A stretch of 13,009 bases of DNA from Treponema sp. (GCA_023231445.1 JALNVF010000092.1:1-13009); one strand, 5' to 3'; counted from the stretch's first letter, positions 1 to 7,965 are shown. Notes: generated from the sequence alone by a model not told the origin. Numbers and translations are program-made.

Positions 1-1019
1 AAGGAGGGCTTGCGGATCCTGATACAATTTATGCAAGCGACATACGGAAGACACTTTTTCCAAAATATCCGTGGCGTACCGATGCGGCAGGTGCTCCTGA
101 TGTTGTACGGCGTGCAACTGTTGCTCAGCTCAAAGGCATACAGAAAAAATATTATATACCGAATAATGCGGCACTCTTTGTCGGCGGAGACGTTAATCCC
201 GACGAAGTGTACAATCTTGCAAAGGAGTTGTACGGTTCGTGGCAGAAAGGCGATGATCCCTGGACTGTTCCTCCTGCGCCTCAGTCGGACGAACCGCTTG
301 ATCATATCGTGTACCAGGTAATGCCGTACGATAAAATTTCACCGCAGATTGCCCAGATTTCCGTTATGTTCCGCGGGCCTGATGCAGGGCGTGATACTGC
401 ATCTACCTATTCCGCGGATGTTACCGGATATATGTTTCAGGATCCTCAGGGCATATATGTAAAGACAATGATGGATGAAAAAAGACTTGGTATTCCAGAC
501 CAGCAGTACCTGTGGGAAGGATACCAGACTACACGGGCAGCAAGCATTCTTAATTTTGGAGCTCTCGTGACCGACCCTGATATGAATCTGCCGGAACGTT
601 CTCAGCTTTTTCTCAAAACGCTGACTGATACCATAGTCCCGCAGATACTCGGCAGTAAAGATATATTTACAAAACAGCAGTTTGATCAGATTCATCAGAA
701 AATACAGGACAACTGGATAAACGATTCTGAAACCGCAGAACAGGTAAAGAGTAATCTTCGTTTCTGGTGGATAACAGCGTCGGACGATTATTATTATCAC
801 TATGTGGAAAACATGATGAAAGTAGATAAGAACGGAATAGATGCGTTTCTTACTGAATATATAAAAGGGAAAAATGCACTTGTGACGGTTCTTGTTAATC
901 CTGCCGTCTATGAACAGCAGAAAAAGACTTTCGCCGATGCAGGATTTACTGAAATTACAAAAGACACTGCATTCTGGTATGAGGACCCTGCATATAAAGA
1001 CGCGGAGGCATCTAAATGA
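1..1019 (+). CDS. M16 family metallopeptidase, 3' part (5' end outside window)
   Basis: The frame is open from base 3 and gives 338 residues ending at TGA 1017-1019; the start lies upstream of the window. Early residues read FPKYPWRTDAAGAPDVV, then a helix and KKYYIPNNAALFVGGDV. This is the typical second half of an M16 N-terminal domain (insulinase/processing-peptidase fold), where the chain closes on a glycine-rich strand. The rest is the second M16 domain. The HxxEH zinc motif and its distal glutamate would lie before base 1, so they cannot be judged. In the second domain the usual REKxGxxY stretch is replaced by a segment around MMDEKRLGIPDQQY, so the Arg/Tyr substrate-binding pair seems absent. 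The stop overlaps the next M16 gene (ATGA), pointing to translational coupling and a heterodimer. I infer this is the zinc-bearing subunit. The family is fairly certain; the subunit role is inference. Confidence 0.85.
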   Translation, partial: GGLADPDTIYASDIRKTLFPKYPWRTDAAGAPDVVRRATVAQLKGIQKKYYIPNNAALFVGGDVNPDEVYNLAKELYGSWQKGDDPWTVPPAPQSDEPLDHIVYQVMPYDKISPQIAQISVMFRGPDAGRDTASTYSADVTGYMFQDPQGIYVKTMMDEKRLGIPDQQYLWEGYQTTRAASILNFGALVTDPDMNLPERSQLFLKTLTDTIVPQILGSKDIFTKQQFDQIHQKIQDNWINDSETAEQVKSNLRFWWITASDDYYYHYVENMMKVDKNGIDAFLTEYIKGKNALVTVLVNPAVYEQQKKTFADAGFTEITKDTAFWYEDPAYKDAEASK

Positions 1020-2407
1020 AATCAATAACAGGAAAAAATATTTTACTGCGTGCCGTATTCTGTATTGCGTTATGCGGAACTGCCATTCAGACTGTTTCCG
1101 CGGAGACTGCGGAAAGCCGTAAGGACATACAAATTGTTACGCTTTCAAACGGGATACCGCTTTACGTAAAGAAAAACACGGCAAACCGGAAACTAGCGCT
1201 TGCCGTCATCGTAAAGGGCGGAACCGATTATCTTACCAGAGAAACGTCCGGGCTCGAAAATGCACTTTTCAGCATGATGACGTACGGCTCTAAAGACTAC
1301 AGTTACGATAAACTGCAGCAGCTCGCATATCAGATGAATTTTTCGATAACACCGTCGTCTTCGCGGGAAGGTTCTGTTCTGGCGATGAGCTGTATAGATT
1401 ACTATTTTGACAAAGTCCTTCCGGTTTTTACCGACGCATTCATCAATCCCGTGTACAATGAGGACCAGTACAAAACGCTTATGACCAATTATCAGCAGGG
1501 ATTACAGCAGCTTCAGACCGATCCGCAGAGTATGCTGGGGTATACTGTAAATCAGACGGTATTCAGCGGACATCCGTATGAAACAAGTTCCGCAGTAAAA
1601 CCGTATTCAATTGAAAATATTACTGTTGAAAATATGAAAAAACTGCATGATAAGGATATGGATGCACGCCGCATCATGGTAGTTGCGGTCGGAAACTTTG
1701 ACGCGGCAAAACTTGCAGAACAGCTTGACGGAACGCTCGGAAAAATACCGGCACAGACGTATGAACTTATATCTCAGCCCATCCCGCCTCTCAAAATCGG
1801 AGGTACACCTGTCGTTATTACAAGCGACGCAGCTGCAGGTACCGGCTATCTTGAAAAAGAATATGCAGGTCCTTCTATTAATAGCACCGATCTGGCAGCT
1901 GCTGCGGTAGCTGCTTCCATGTATTCACAGGTTTTGTACAATGTCGTGCGTGAAAAATACGGTGCCTGTTACACTCCGAGCTGTTCAATTTCACCGATGA
2001 AAGCGGGACTTGCGGAAGTCTATATTTTCAAGGCAAGTAATCTTGCCGGTATCGTGAAATATGAAAAAGAGGCACAGGATATTTTTGCGTCCGGGAAAGT
2101 AATTGACGGCAAAAATGATGACGGCAGTTATCAGTTTTCATCGGTTGCAGACAGGCTTGAAGGGTACAAAAATCAGTATATTAATTCATTCTATGATTCA
2201 TCAGTAACAAACAGTGGAGTTGCAGGGCGGATCGCAACGAGCCTGCTTGAATTCGGCGATCCGTACATCATTGATGAAAAGATTGCAGGAATCAGCAGTG
2301 TGAGTGCGGATGAAGTTGAAAAAGCTTTTAAGAAATACTGGGTCGACAATACATACCAGTGGTTTGCCGTAGTTGGTCCTTCAGATAAAGATAAAATACA
2401 GTTTTAG
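1016..2407 (+). CDS. M16 family peptidase-like protein, exported, lacking HxxEH
   Basis: This 463-residue protein starts at the ATG that overlaps the upstream stop by four bases. Residues 1-29 form a signal peptide (basic start, hydrophobic core LLRAVFCIALCGTA, cleavage probably after VSA), so it is exported to the periplasm or beyond. Two M16 domains follow: LSNGIPLYVKKN at about 43-54, the usual strand after the start of the mature protein, and the second domain from about 260. Where family members carry GLxHxxEH, this one reads GLENALFS (79-86), so both histidines and the glutamate are replaced by N82, S86 and F85 and no zinc can bind there. The second domain keeps REKYGACY with R312 and Y319, the Arg/Tyr pair that positions substrate. 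In M16B heterodimers (for example the Sphingomonas A1 pair) one subunit has zinc and the other R/Y; this one fits the R/Y subunit. The partner is the overlapping upstream gene. Confidence 0.9.
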   Translation: MKSITGKNILLRAVFCIALCGTAIQTVSAETAESRKDIQIVTLSNGIPLYVKKNTANRKLALAVIVKGGTDYLTRETSGLENALFSMMTYGSKDYSYDKLQQLAYQMNFSITPSSSREGSVLAMSCIDYYFDKVLPVFTDAFINPVYNEDQYKTLMTNYQQGLQQLQTDPQSMLGYTVNQTVFSGHPYETSSAVKPYSIENITVENMKKLHDKDMDARRIMVVAVGNFDAAKLAEQLDGTLGKIPAQTYELISQPIPPLKIGGTPVVITSDAAAGTGYLEKEYAGPSINSTDLAAAAVAASMYSQVLYNVVREKYGACYTPSCSISPMKAGLAEVYIFKASNLAGIVKYEKEAQDIFASGKVIDGKNDDGSYQFSSVADRLEGYKNQYINSFYDSSVTNSGVAGRIATSLLEFGDPYIIDEKIAGISSVSADEVEKAFKKYWVDNTYQWFAVVGPSDKDKIQF

Positions 2408-2440
2408 GAATATAGTAGTCATATCCGTGCGATAAAGCCC

Positions 2441-3196
2441 TTAATCGTACATGCCCGAGATAAGCCGCCATCCCATGCTTCCTGCCTTTGGAAACGACGG
2501 AAGGGCGTCACGGGTAAACCATTTTGCTTCATACAGTTCAGATTCCTGTACGTGTACTTCACCGCTTTTGTATTCTGCACGATAACCGAGCATAAGCTGG
2601 TCGGGAAAGGGCCAGCCCTGACTTCCTACATACCGGAGATTCTGTATTTCAAGACCTACTTCTTCATGTACTTCCCGTACGACAGCCTGCTCTGCACTTT
2701 CGCCCGTTTCGATGAATCCTGCAATACACGTATAGATATCCTGATTACGCATTTTGTGACGTGCAAGGAGAAGTTCCTTTCCACGTGTAATAAGTACGAT
2801 GATGCACGGTTCTATACGTGGAAAATACTGCCTGCCGCATTTTTTACAGTTACGAGCTGCGAGATGTTCGTCGTCTTTGAGCAAGGCTCCGCATGCAGGG
2901 CAGAAGGCGTAAGCCGAACGCCAGCTCAGAAGGGCAGATGCCCGTCCTGCGCGGGTGCCGTCGTCATCGCTGTTTTCTGCAAAATACTGGCGGAGCGGGA
3001 TGAATTCATAGCCTGACGGGAGTTCGACATTGTTTCCGTTCTGAAGGGAAGATGCCGTATATGAATATATGTCTTCTGTAAATGTATCGTTAAACGTTTT
3101 TGAATCTGAGAACCGTTTCCATACAGCAGCATCCGGCAGTGAATGCGGACCTGCCTGTACAAGAATATTTTTATCCTGAAAGATATAATAATTCAC
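2441..3196 (-). CDS. nudC: NADH pyrophosphatase / RNA deNADding Nudix hydrolase NudC
   Basis: This 251-residue protein hydrolyses NAD(H) to NMN(H) and AMP; the family also removes NAD caps from RNA 5' ends. It acts in the cytoplasm. A zinc ribbon is complete: C99 and C102 (CPAC), C117 and C120 (CKKC). The Nudix box is perfect: G160, E166, R174-E175, E178-E179, G181. Ten residues on is SQGWPFP (192-198), the NudC signature SQPWPFP with Pro replaced by Gly, followed by LMLGY. The N-terminal 90 residues are the poorly conserved NudC N-domain. The start is GTG at 3194-3196, preceded on the minus strand by AGGCAGG with about six bases of spacing and by a good promoter; no upstream start is better placed. 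It converges on the M16 pair with a 33-base gap in which I see no terminator, and diverges from the cyclase gene. Confidence 0.95.
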   Translation of the reverse strand: MNYYIFQDKNILVQAGPHSLPDAAVWKRFSDSKTFNDTFTEDIYSYTASSLQNGNNVELPSGYEFIPLRQYFAENSDDDGTRAGRASALLSWRSAYAFCPACGALLKDDEHLAARNCKKCGRQYFPRIEPCIIVLITRGKELLLARHKMRNQDIYTCIAGFIETGESAEQAVVREVHEEVGLEIQNLRYVGSQGWPFPDQLMLGYRAEYKSGEVHVQESELYEAKWFTRDALPSFPKAGSMGWRLISGMYD

Positions 3197-3224
3197 GTAT
3201 ACCTGCCTTTTTCTACTGGTAATG

Positions 3225-3253
3225 ACTATAGCTGAGGATAATTTATTTGTAAA
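3225..3253 (-). promoter_or_regulatory. Sigma70-type promoter for nudC
   Basis: Read on the minus strand: -35 TTTACA (3248-3253), 17-base spacer, -10 TATAGT (3225-3230). Each hexamer matches consensus at five of six positions. The predicted start near 3218 would give a leader of about 22 bases before the GTG, which includes the ribosome binding site. Confidence 0.55.
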
Positions 3254-3295
3254 GAACAGGATAATAAAATTATGTACGCTTTTCCACGTAGAAGG

Positions 3296-3323
3296 TTGAA
3301 AAACAAGAAATTGATGTTATAGT
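3296..3323 (+). promoter_or_regulatory. Sigma70-type promoter for the diguanylate cyclase gene
   Basis: -35 TTGAAA (3296-3301), 16-base spacer, -10 TATAGT (3318-3323); each hexamer matches at five of six positions. The predicted start is near 3330, about 60 bases before the ATG at 3390. It does not overlap the nudC promoter on the other strand. Confidence 0.5.
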
Positions 3324-3377
3324 TTATAAGGGAATATTTGTAGAGAAATCGGACTGTTGTCTGTTATAAACAATATA

Positions 3378-3383
3378 GGAAGA
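3378..3383 (+). promoter_or_regulatory. Ribosome binding site fixing the cyclase start
   Basis: AGGAAG lies six bases before ATG 3390. The frame is also open from a TTG at 3357, but I see no comparable Shine-Dalgarno sequence in front of it, so the ATG is preferred and the protein is 294 rather than 305 residues. Confidence 0.7.
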
Positions 3384-3389
3384 AATCCC

Positions 3390-4274
3390 ATGAAAATTGA
3401 CCGGAAAAAACTTGTCGATTTACTTGTGAGCAGTATCTGTACCGGAACAGTAACAATACTGGTATGGAAACTCAGAATCCCGAATCCGAATGTTATTTTG
3501 ATTACAGTTATTGTTTTTTTTACTTCTTCCGGCGGGTTTGTTTCCGGTATTCCGAGCGCTATGATTACACTTCTGTATTCAGTTTTCTTTTTTTTACTTA
3601 AAAATTTTACCGTTGAAAACGAACAGAAAATGGTTGTCATAGGTATTTTCATTCCGCTTATTGTTCTGCTCGTCGGAATTCTCAAAAACCGGAACGATGT
3701 AAAAAGTGAAGAACTGATTGTCGCAAACAGAAAACTTGAAATTCTTGTAAACGAAGACGATCTGACTCATATGCCGAACCGCCGTTTTCTTGACAGGGTC
3801 TGCAGGGATGAGTATGTACGCGCAGCCAGAACTACAACACCCGTTTCTTTTGTCATGATAGATATTGATTTTTTCAAGCAGTATAACGATATGTACGGAC
3901 ATCTGCAGGGAGACGAATGTCTGAAGAGAATTGCTGCGGCAATAAGCGACAATACACAGCGGACGGGAGATTATGCAGCCAGGTACGGAGGAGAGGAATT
4001 CCTTCTTGTTCTTCCGAATACAGAGACATGCGGAGCGGAAATTATCTGCAAACGGATACAGACTTCAATAAACGAACTTTGTATCTGCCATTGTGCATCT
4101 TCCATTTCCGGCAGAGTCACCGTCAGTTTCGGTATTGCATGCAGTGATTGTAACGAAACGGATAATTATCTGGACCTGGTCGCGTGTGCCGACAGAGCTT
4201 TGTATAAAGCGAAAGAAAACGGTCGGAATAAAATTGTTTCAGCGGAACAGCTCTGTATGGGTCAGACTATATAG
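3390..4274 (+). CDS. Membrane-bound diguanylate cyclase (GGDEF)
   Basis: This 294-residue inner-membrane protein makes c-di-GMP from two GTP. The N-terminal part has about four hydrophobic helices (roughly 8-28, 33-49, 52-70, 80-98). Two are short and closely spaced after a PNPNV motif, which recalls the four-helix DUF4118 module of KdpD-type sensors; this likeness is weak and made by eye. The GGDEF domain starts near 120 with DDLTHMPNRRFLD, then DIDFFKQYNDMYGH (158-171, metal and GTP binding), and the catalytic loop GGEEF at 200-204. RTGD at 191-194, five residues before that loop, is an intact inhibitory site for product feedback. SFGIA and ADRALYKAKENGRN close the domain. All key residues are present, so it should be active. 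No effector or phosphodiesterase lies beside it, and its signal is unknown. It stands alone with its own promoter. Confidence 0.93.
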   Translation: MKIDRKKLVDLLVSSICTGTVTILVWKLRIPNPNVILITVIVFFTSSGGFVSGIPSAMITLLYSVFFFLLKNFTVENEQKMVVIGIFIPLIVLLVGILKNRNDVKSEELIVANRKLEILVNEDDLTHMPNRRFLDRVCRDEYVRAARTTTPVSFVMIDIDFFKQYNDMYGHLQGDECLKRIAAAISDNTQRTGDYAARYGGEEFLLVLPNTETCGAEIICKRIQTSINELCICHCASSISGRVTVSFGIACSDCNETDNYLDLVACADRALYKAKENGRNKIVSAEQLCMGQTI

Positions 4275-4407
4275 ACCGCGTACAATACAGGAAACCTTAA
4301 AAATCGTATATAAATTATGTATAACTGATTTTTTTTCTTGCTGCAGGAGTAATTGACCCGGTAGACAATATGTATTTTGACGCCTGATTTATTTTATTTT
4401 TTAAGTT

Positions 4408-4429
4408 TTGTTAATCATAACAATTTTTT
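4408..4429 (+). terminator. Weak terminator-like hairpin after the cyclase gene
   Basis: TTGTTA, four-base loop ATCA, TAACAA, then six T. The form fits an intrinsic terminator, but the six-pair stem has one G-C pair and lies about 130 bases after the stop codon, so it is weak. It could equally be a protein-binding palindrome upstream of the efflux operon. The rest of 4275-4463 is AT-rich with nothing else I can name. Confidence 0.3.
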
Positions 4430-4463
4430 CATCTCTATAATGGAAAGTTATCCATATACTTAA

Positions 4464-4492
4464 TTGACAGCACGTACAATTGAATTTACTGT
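4464..4492 (+). promoter_or_regulatory. Candidate promoter of the efflux operon
   Basis: A perfect -35 TTGACA (4464-4469) is followed after 17 bases by TACTGT (4487-4492), which matches the -10 consensus at only three of six positions. The predicted start is near 4499, about 50 bases before the adaptor ATG. A weak -10 with a strong -35 is common where a regulator controls the promoter. The perfect TATAAT at 4436-4441 lacks a -35 at the right distance. Confidence 0.4.
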
Positions 4493-4493
4493 A
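4475..4493. promoter_or_regulatory. Imperfect palindrome in the efflux promoter, possible operator
   Basis: TACAATTGAATTTACTGTA has dyad symmetry with TACA and TGTA ends and some matching inner bases. It fills the space between -35 and -10 and covers the -10. A wider inverted repeat, ACAATT (4477-4482) and AATTGT (4507-4512), overlaps it. Position and form fit a repressor site, but no regulator gene is adjacent. Confidence 0.35.
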
Positions 4494-4549
4494 AGTTATA
4501 CACGGAAATTGTTCTGTAGTGTAAAGATTTATAGAGATGAGGAAAAAAT

Positions 4550-5950
4550 ATGATAAAAGAGAGTAGGCTTACTGTTGCTGCTACCGTTGCTTTTTTATTT
4601 ATCATGCATGCCCTGCTGATTTCATGCTCGGGGAAGAAGACCGCTGCAAAGAAACAGAATTATGAATTTACAACGCTGACAAAGGGATCTATAGTGAGTA
4701 CGGTAACAAGTACCGGAACACTTGCTGTTGTTTCGTCTGTTGACGTACTGGCAGAGATGAGCGGCCGCATAGAAAAAGTATCAGCCGATTACAACGATCA
4801 TGTAAAAAAAGGCCAGATTATTGCAACAATCAATACAGATCTGCTGAAACTTCAGGAGAAATCGGCGAAAGCCTCTGTCGATAAAGCGCAGGCAACATAT
4901 GATCTTCAGGAACTGACAGTTCAGAACGATAAGACACTTTACGAAAAAGAATTTCTTTCGGAATTTGATTATAAATCTGCACTTGCTGCATTAAGCATAG
5001 ATAAAGCTGAGCTTGAATCAGCAGAAGTATCTCTTGAAGAAATTACGACAGAAATCAATCAGTATGCATATATTACAGCTCCTATAGACGGTATTATATT
5101 GTCCCGGGAAATTGATGCAGGATCAAGCGTTACGGGCGGTTCGACATCTTCACCGACAACGCTCTTTACAATCGCTAAGAATCTGGAACAGATGGAAATA
5201 GAGGCTGAAGTAGACGAACTTGATATCAGTTCCATTCAGACGGGACAGAAAGTAACATTTACCGTCGAAGCTGCTCCCGGTGTCGAATTTACCGGTAACG
5301 TAAAAGAAGTGCGTCTTGTTCCTGAAACAAGCGACAATCTGGTCTATTACTATGTTATTATTCTTGCAGACAACAAGTCAGGGAAACTTCTTCCCGGAAT
5401 GACTGCAAACATAAACTTTATAAAAGAAGAAAAAGACGACATTCTTACCGTACCGAGTGCGGCACTGCGATTTACTCCTTCGACGCTCACTGATGCAGAG
5501 AAAAACAGACTGCTCTTTGCGGCAGGACTTCCACCCGATATGAGTCAGGAAGAAAAAAATACAGCACTTTCGCAGTATGACGAGCAGCTTAAAAATAAAT
5601 CGTCCGGGAAAATCAGCACAGAGAATAAGGAAAGCGGTCTGTCCAGTCTTATGAGCGGCGGCGGCAGAATTCCGGGAGCCGGAGGTCCTCCCGGCGGCGG
5701 TGCACCAGGTGGAGGCCCGGGCGGCGGTAAAGGACAGCATCAGCGCACCAGTCAGACTGAACAGAACAAGGAAAAACAGCCGGATGAAGCTGAAACTGTT
5801 ACCAGAAAACCGTTATGGTATCTTGATGAAAACGGAAAACTCGCGGCTGTTATGGTACAGGTCGGAATAAGTGATTCTCTTAAAACTGAAGTAAGCGGTG
5901 CCGATTCCCTTATGAATAAAAAGATTATTCTTAAAATTAAGGTAGAGTAG
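4550..5950 (+). CDS. MacA/HlyD-type periplasmic adaptor lipoprotein
   Basis: This 466-residue membrane-fusion protein should link the inner-membrane ABC permease to the outer-membrane channel. The start is set by GATGAGG seven bases before the ATG. A signal sequence ends in LLISC, giving a lipidated Cys26. The order is typical: first lipoyl half (about 62-93, AEMSGRIEKV and VKKGQIIA), alpha-hairpin coiled coil (about 98-170), second lipoyl half (TAPIDGIILSREIDAGSSV, 176-194), beta-barrel (about 210-290, ending LLPGMTANI) and VPSAALRFTP at 301-310. Then comes an unusual stretch of about 110 residues (310-420): a charged part followed by a Gly/Pro-rich run (369-395) and a polar linker, before the C-terminal domain resumes at LWYLDENGKLAAVMVQVGIS. 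It is first in an operon with ATPase, permease and outer-membrane genes. The family is clear; the transported substrate is unknown. Confidence 0.92.
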   Translation: MIKESRLTVAATVAFLFIMHALLISCSGKKTAAKKQNYEFTTLTKGSIVSTVTSTGTLAVVSSVDVLAEMSGRIEKVSADYNDHVKKGQIIATINTDLLKLQEKSAKASVDKAQATYDLQELTVQNDKTLYEKEFLSEFDYKSALAALSIDKAELESAEVSLEEITTEINQYAYITAPIDGIILSREIDAGSSVTGGSTSSPTTLFTIAKNLEQMEIEAEVDELDISSIQTGQKVTFTVEAAPGVEFTGNVKEVRLVPETSDNLVYYYVIILADNKSGKLLPGMTANINFIKEEKDDILTVPSAALRFTPSTLTDAEKNRLLFAAGLPPDMSQEEKNTALSQYDEQLKNKSSGKISTENKESGLSSLMSGGGRIPGAGGPPGGGAPGGGPGGGKGQHQRTSQTEQNKEKQPDEAETVTRKPLWYLDENGKLAAVMVQVGISDSLKTEVSGADSLMNKKIILKIKVE

Positions 5951-5953
5951 GAT

Positions 5954-6715
5954 ATGGCTGTTATTGAGCTGCGCGGAATTCGACGACAGTATCTCATAGG
6001 TGATATAACGGTGAATGCACTCCGTGGTATAGACCTTGATGTGCAGAAAGGTGAATTTCTTGCGATTATGGGACCGTCCGGTTCGGGCAAATCTACACTT
6101 ATGAATACGCTCGGCTGTCTTGATAAGCCGACCGGCGGCAGCTATATTCTTGACGGTCTTGAAACGTCGAAAGCAAGTCCGGATGAATTTGCCGATATAC
6201 GCAATAAAAGAATAGGTTTTGTCTTTCAAGGGTTTAACCTGCTTGCCCGTACGAGTGCGATAGAGAACGTAGAACTTCCGCTGTTCTACGACCGGTCGGG
6301 GAAAAAGATAAATGCACGGGAACGGGCCGCAGCAGCACTGCAGGATGTAGGACTGGGAGACAGACTTGATCATACACCGAACCAGCTTTCAGGCGGGCAG
6401 CAGCAGCGCGTTGCCATAGCACGTGCAATGGTTAATGATCCTGCCTTTATCCTGGCGGATGAACCGACGGGAAATCTTGATTCTGAAATGTCTATAGAAA
6501 TAATGGCACTTTTTCAGGAACTTAACGACAGGGGAAAGACAGTTGTCATGGTCACGCATGAACCGGACGTTGCCGTGTACTGCAAACGGATGATAACACT
6601 CCGCGACGGTGCCATAGTTTCGGATACTCCGATTACGGATCGAAGAAACGCATCAGGAGACCTTGCGTCCTGGCGGAAAGATAATGACCATCTGTCTCAG
6701 GGGGACCGGACATGA
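5954..6715 (+). CDS. ABC transporter ATP-binding protein, MacB/LolD type
   Basis: This 253-residue cytoplasmic ATPase powers the permease encoded next. All motifs are intact: Walker [10 protein letters not shown] (40-48), Q-loop Q92 (VFQGFNLL), signature LSGGQ (145-149), Walker B ILADEP (166-171) with catalytic E170, D-loop LDS (175-177) and switch histidine H202 (VTHEP). The wording, including [10 protein letters not shown] and [16 protein letters not shown], is that of the MacB/LolD/FtsE subfamily, whose members drive mechanotransmission rather than carry substrate through the membrane. Here the ATPase is a separate protein, whereas E. coli MacB fuses it to the permease. It starts three bases after the adaptor stop, with AAGG/AGAG-like purines overlapping the end of that gene, and overlaps the permease by four bases. 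The C-terminal 25 residues are a charged, variable tail. Confidence 0.95.
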   Translation: MAVIELRGIRRQYLIGDITVNALRGIDLDVQKGEFLAIMGPSGSGKSTLMNTLGCLDKPTGGSYILDGLETSKASPDEFADIRNKRIGFVFQGFNLLARTSAIENVELPLFYDRSGKKINARERAAAALQDVGLGDRLDHTPNQLSGGQQQRVAIARAMVNDPAFILADEPTGNLDSEMSIEIMALFQELNDRGKTVVMVTHEPDVAVYCKRMITLRDGAIVSDTPITDRRNASGDLASWRKDNDHLSQGDRT

Positions 6716-7908
6716 CGGTTGCTAAACTTATTAAGGTATCGATGAGAAGCATTACACGCAATAAAATGCGCAGTTTCCTTACCTCTCTTGGCATTATAAT
6801 CGGAGTCTGTTCTGTCATCGTCATGGTGGCAGTTGGGCAGGGATCTCAGGAACAGATAAAAAAACAGATAGCCTCGATGGGAACGAATCTGCTTATGGTT
6901 ATGCCTCCCCGTGGACCACGGGAAGGCAACAGGCTTTCGATGACGGATGTTGAAAAACTCCGTGCGGAGTCAAGTTATCTGTCGGCGATCACCGGTGAAG
7001 TACGACTTTCCGGAACCTATGTTGTCGGCGGACCGAATTACTGGTCAACCTCTGTTTACGGAATAGAACCTGACTATCTTAAGATCAAGAGCTGGAACAT
7101 GAAAGAAGGCGATTTTTTTACGCAGAAGGATACTCAGGCACGAAACAAGGTTGCGGTACTTGGTACTACCGTAGCGGCCAAACTGTTTCCCGATGAAGAT
7201 CCAGTCGGTCAGTCCGTCAGAATACTTACGACACCTTTTACGGTTATCGGAGTGCTTGCAGGCAAGGGGTCGAACGCGATGGGATCTGATCAGGACGACG
7301 TCGTTATGGTTCCGCTTGAAACAGCTGTGAACAGGCTTACGAAAGACCGGAAGATTGAATCGATTGAGATGAGCGTTATTAACGAAGATTTAATGGATGA
7401 GGCTCAAACGGAAGTGACCGCCATTCTGCGGGAATCTCATAAACTTTCAGATAAAGCAGATGCTGATTTCAGCGTGATGAATCAGTCTCAGATTCTTGAG
7501 ACTGCGTCGAAGACTTCTCAGACGCTTACAACGCTGCTTGCAGCAATAGCCGGTGTATCGCTGCTTGTCGGAGGCATAGGCATTATGAATATTATGCTTG
7601 TCTCCGTGACCGAACGTACGCGCGAAATCGGTATCCGCATGGCGGTCGGTGCACGCAGAAGAGACATCCTGCTGCAGTTTCTTTCTGAATCGATGATTCT
7701 GAGCCTTCTGGGAGGGATTGCCGGTATTCTGCTTGCCCTGACAGCTTCATACATACTGCGGACTTTTATGAATACCCCTACCGTTGTAAGTCCTCCCGTC
7801 ATCGCACTTTCTGCAGGATTTGCGGCTGCGGTCGGTATTTTTTTCGGCTGGTATCCGGCACGCAAGGCTGCCAATCTGTACCCGATTGACGCGCTGCGTT
7901 ATGAATAA
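6712..7908 (+). CDS. MacB/FtsX-type ABC transporter permease
   Basis: This 398-residue inner-membrane protein starts at an ATGA overlap with the ATPase gene, so the two are translationally coupled. One helix (about 22-42, SFLTSLGIIIGVCSVIVMVAV) is followed by GQGSQEQI, the start of the periplasmic MacB_PCD domain (about 45-265). Three C-terminal helices follow at about 274-300, 324-350 and 363-385. Between the second and third helices lies TERTREIGIRMAVGARRRDI (about 300-319), the coupling element shared by FtsX, LolC and MacB that contacts the ATPase. The end, WYPARKAANLYPIDALRYE, is the usual C-terminus of the family. With the adaptor and TolC-like protein it completes a tripartite pump. 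Likely cargo includes small hydrophobic compounds, peptides or lipids, but nothing in the sequence identifies it. Confidence 0.95.
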   Translation: MTVAKLIKVSMRSITRNKMRSFLTSLGIIIGVCSVIVMVAVGQGSQEQIKKQIASMGTNLLMVMPPRGPREGNRLSMTDVEKLRAESSYLSAITGEVRLSGTYVVGGPNYWSTSVYGIEPDYLKIKSWNMKEGDFFTQKDTQARNKVAVLGTTVAAKLFPDEDPVGQSVRILTTPFTVIGVLAGKGSNAMGSDQDDVVMVPLETAVNRLTKDRKIESIEMSVINEDLMDEAQTEVTAILRESHKLSDKADADFSVMNQSQILETASKTSQTLTTLLAAIAGVSLLVGGIGIMNIMLVSVTERTREIGIRMAVGARRRDILLQFLSESMILSLLGGIAGILLALTASYILRTFMNTPTVVSPPVIALSAGFAAAVGIFFGWYPARKAANLYPIDALRYE

Positions 7909-7914
7909 GGGTAT

Positions 7915-7938
7915 CTCTGAAAACTTTAGTTTTTAGAG
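7915..7938 (+). other. Hairpin between permease and outer-membrane genes
   Basis: CTCTGAAAAC, loop TTTA, GTTTTTAGAG: a ten-pair stem with one G-U pair, starting seven bases after the permease stop. It has no T run after it, so it is not a normal terminator. It may mark an RNA processing or stability boundary that changes the level of the last gene of the operon. Confidence 0.4.
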
Positions 7939-7965
7939 GTTCGGTTAATACTTTCTGGAGCGAAC

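Noticed and set aside
339..1025. 228-codon minus-strand frame across the first M16 gene
   Set aside because: It is antisense to a recognised protein, with low-complexity Ile/Tyr/Cys-rich translation typical of a shadow frame.
2408..2440. Terminator between the convergent M16 and nudC genes
   Set aside because: No stem with a following T run is visible in the 33 bases.
3357..3389. TTG start extending the cyclase by 11 residues
   Set aside because: No ribosome binding site precedes it, whereas AGGAAG sits at the right distance from ATG 3390.
4436..4441. Perfect TATAAT as -10 of the efflux operon
   Set aside because: No acceptable -35 hexamer at 15-19 bases upstream; kept only as an alternative to TTGACA at 4464.
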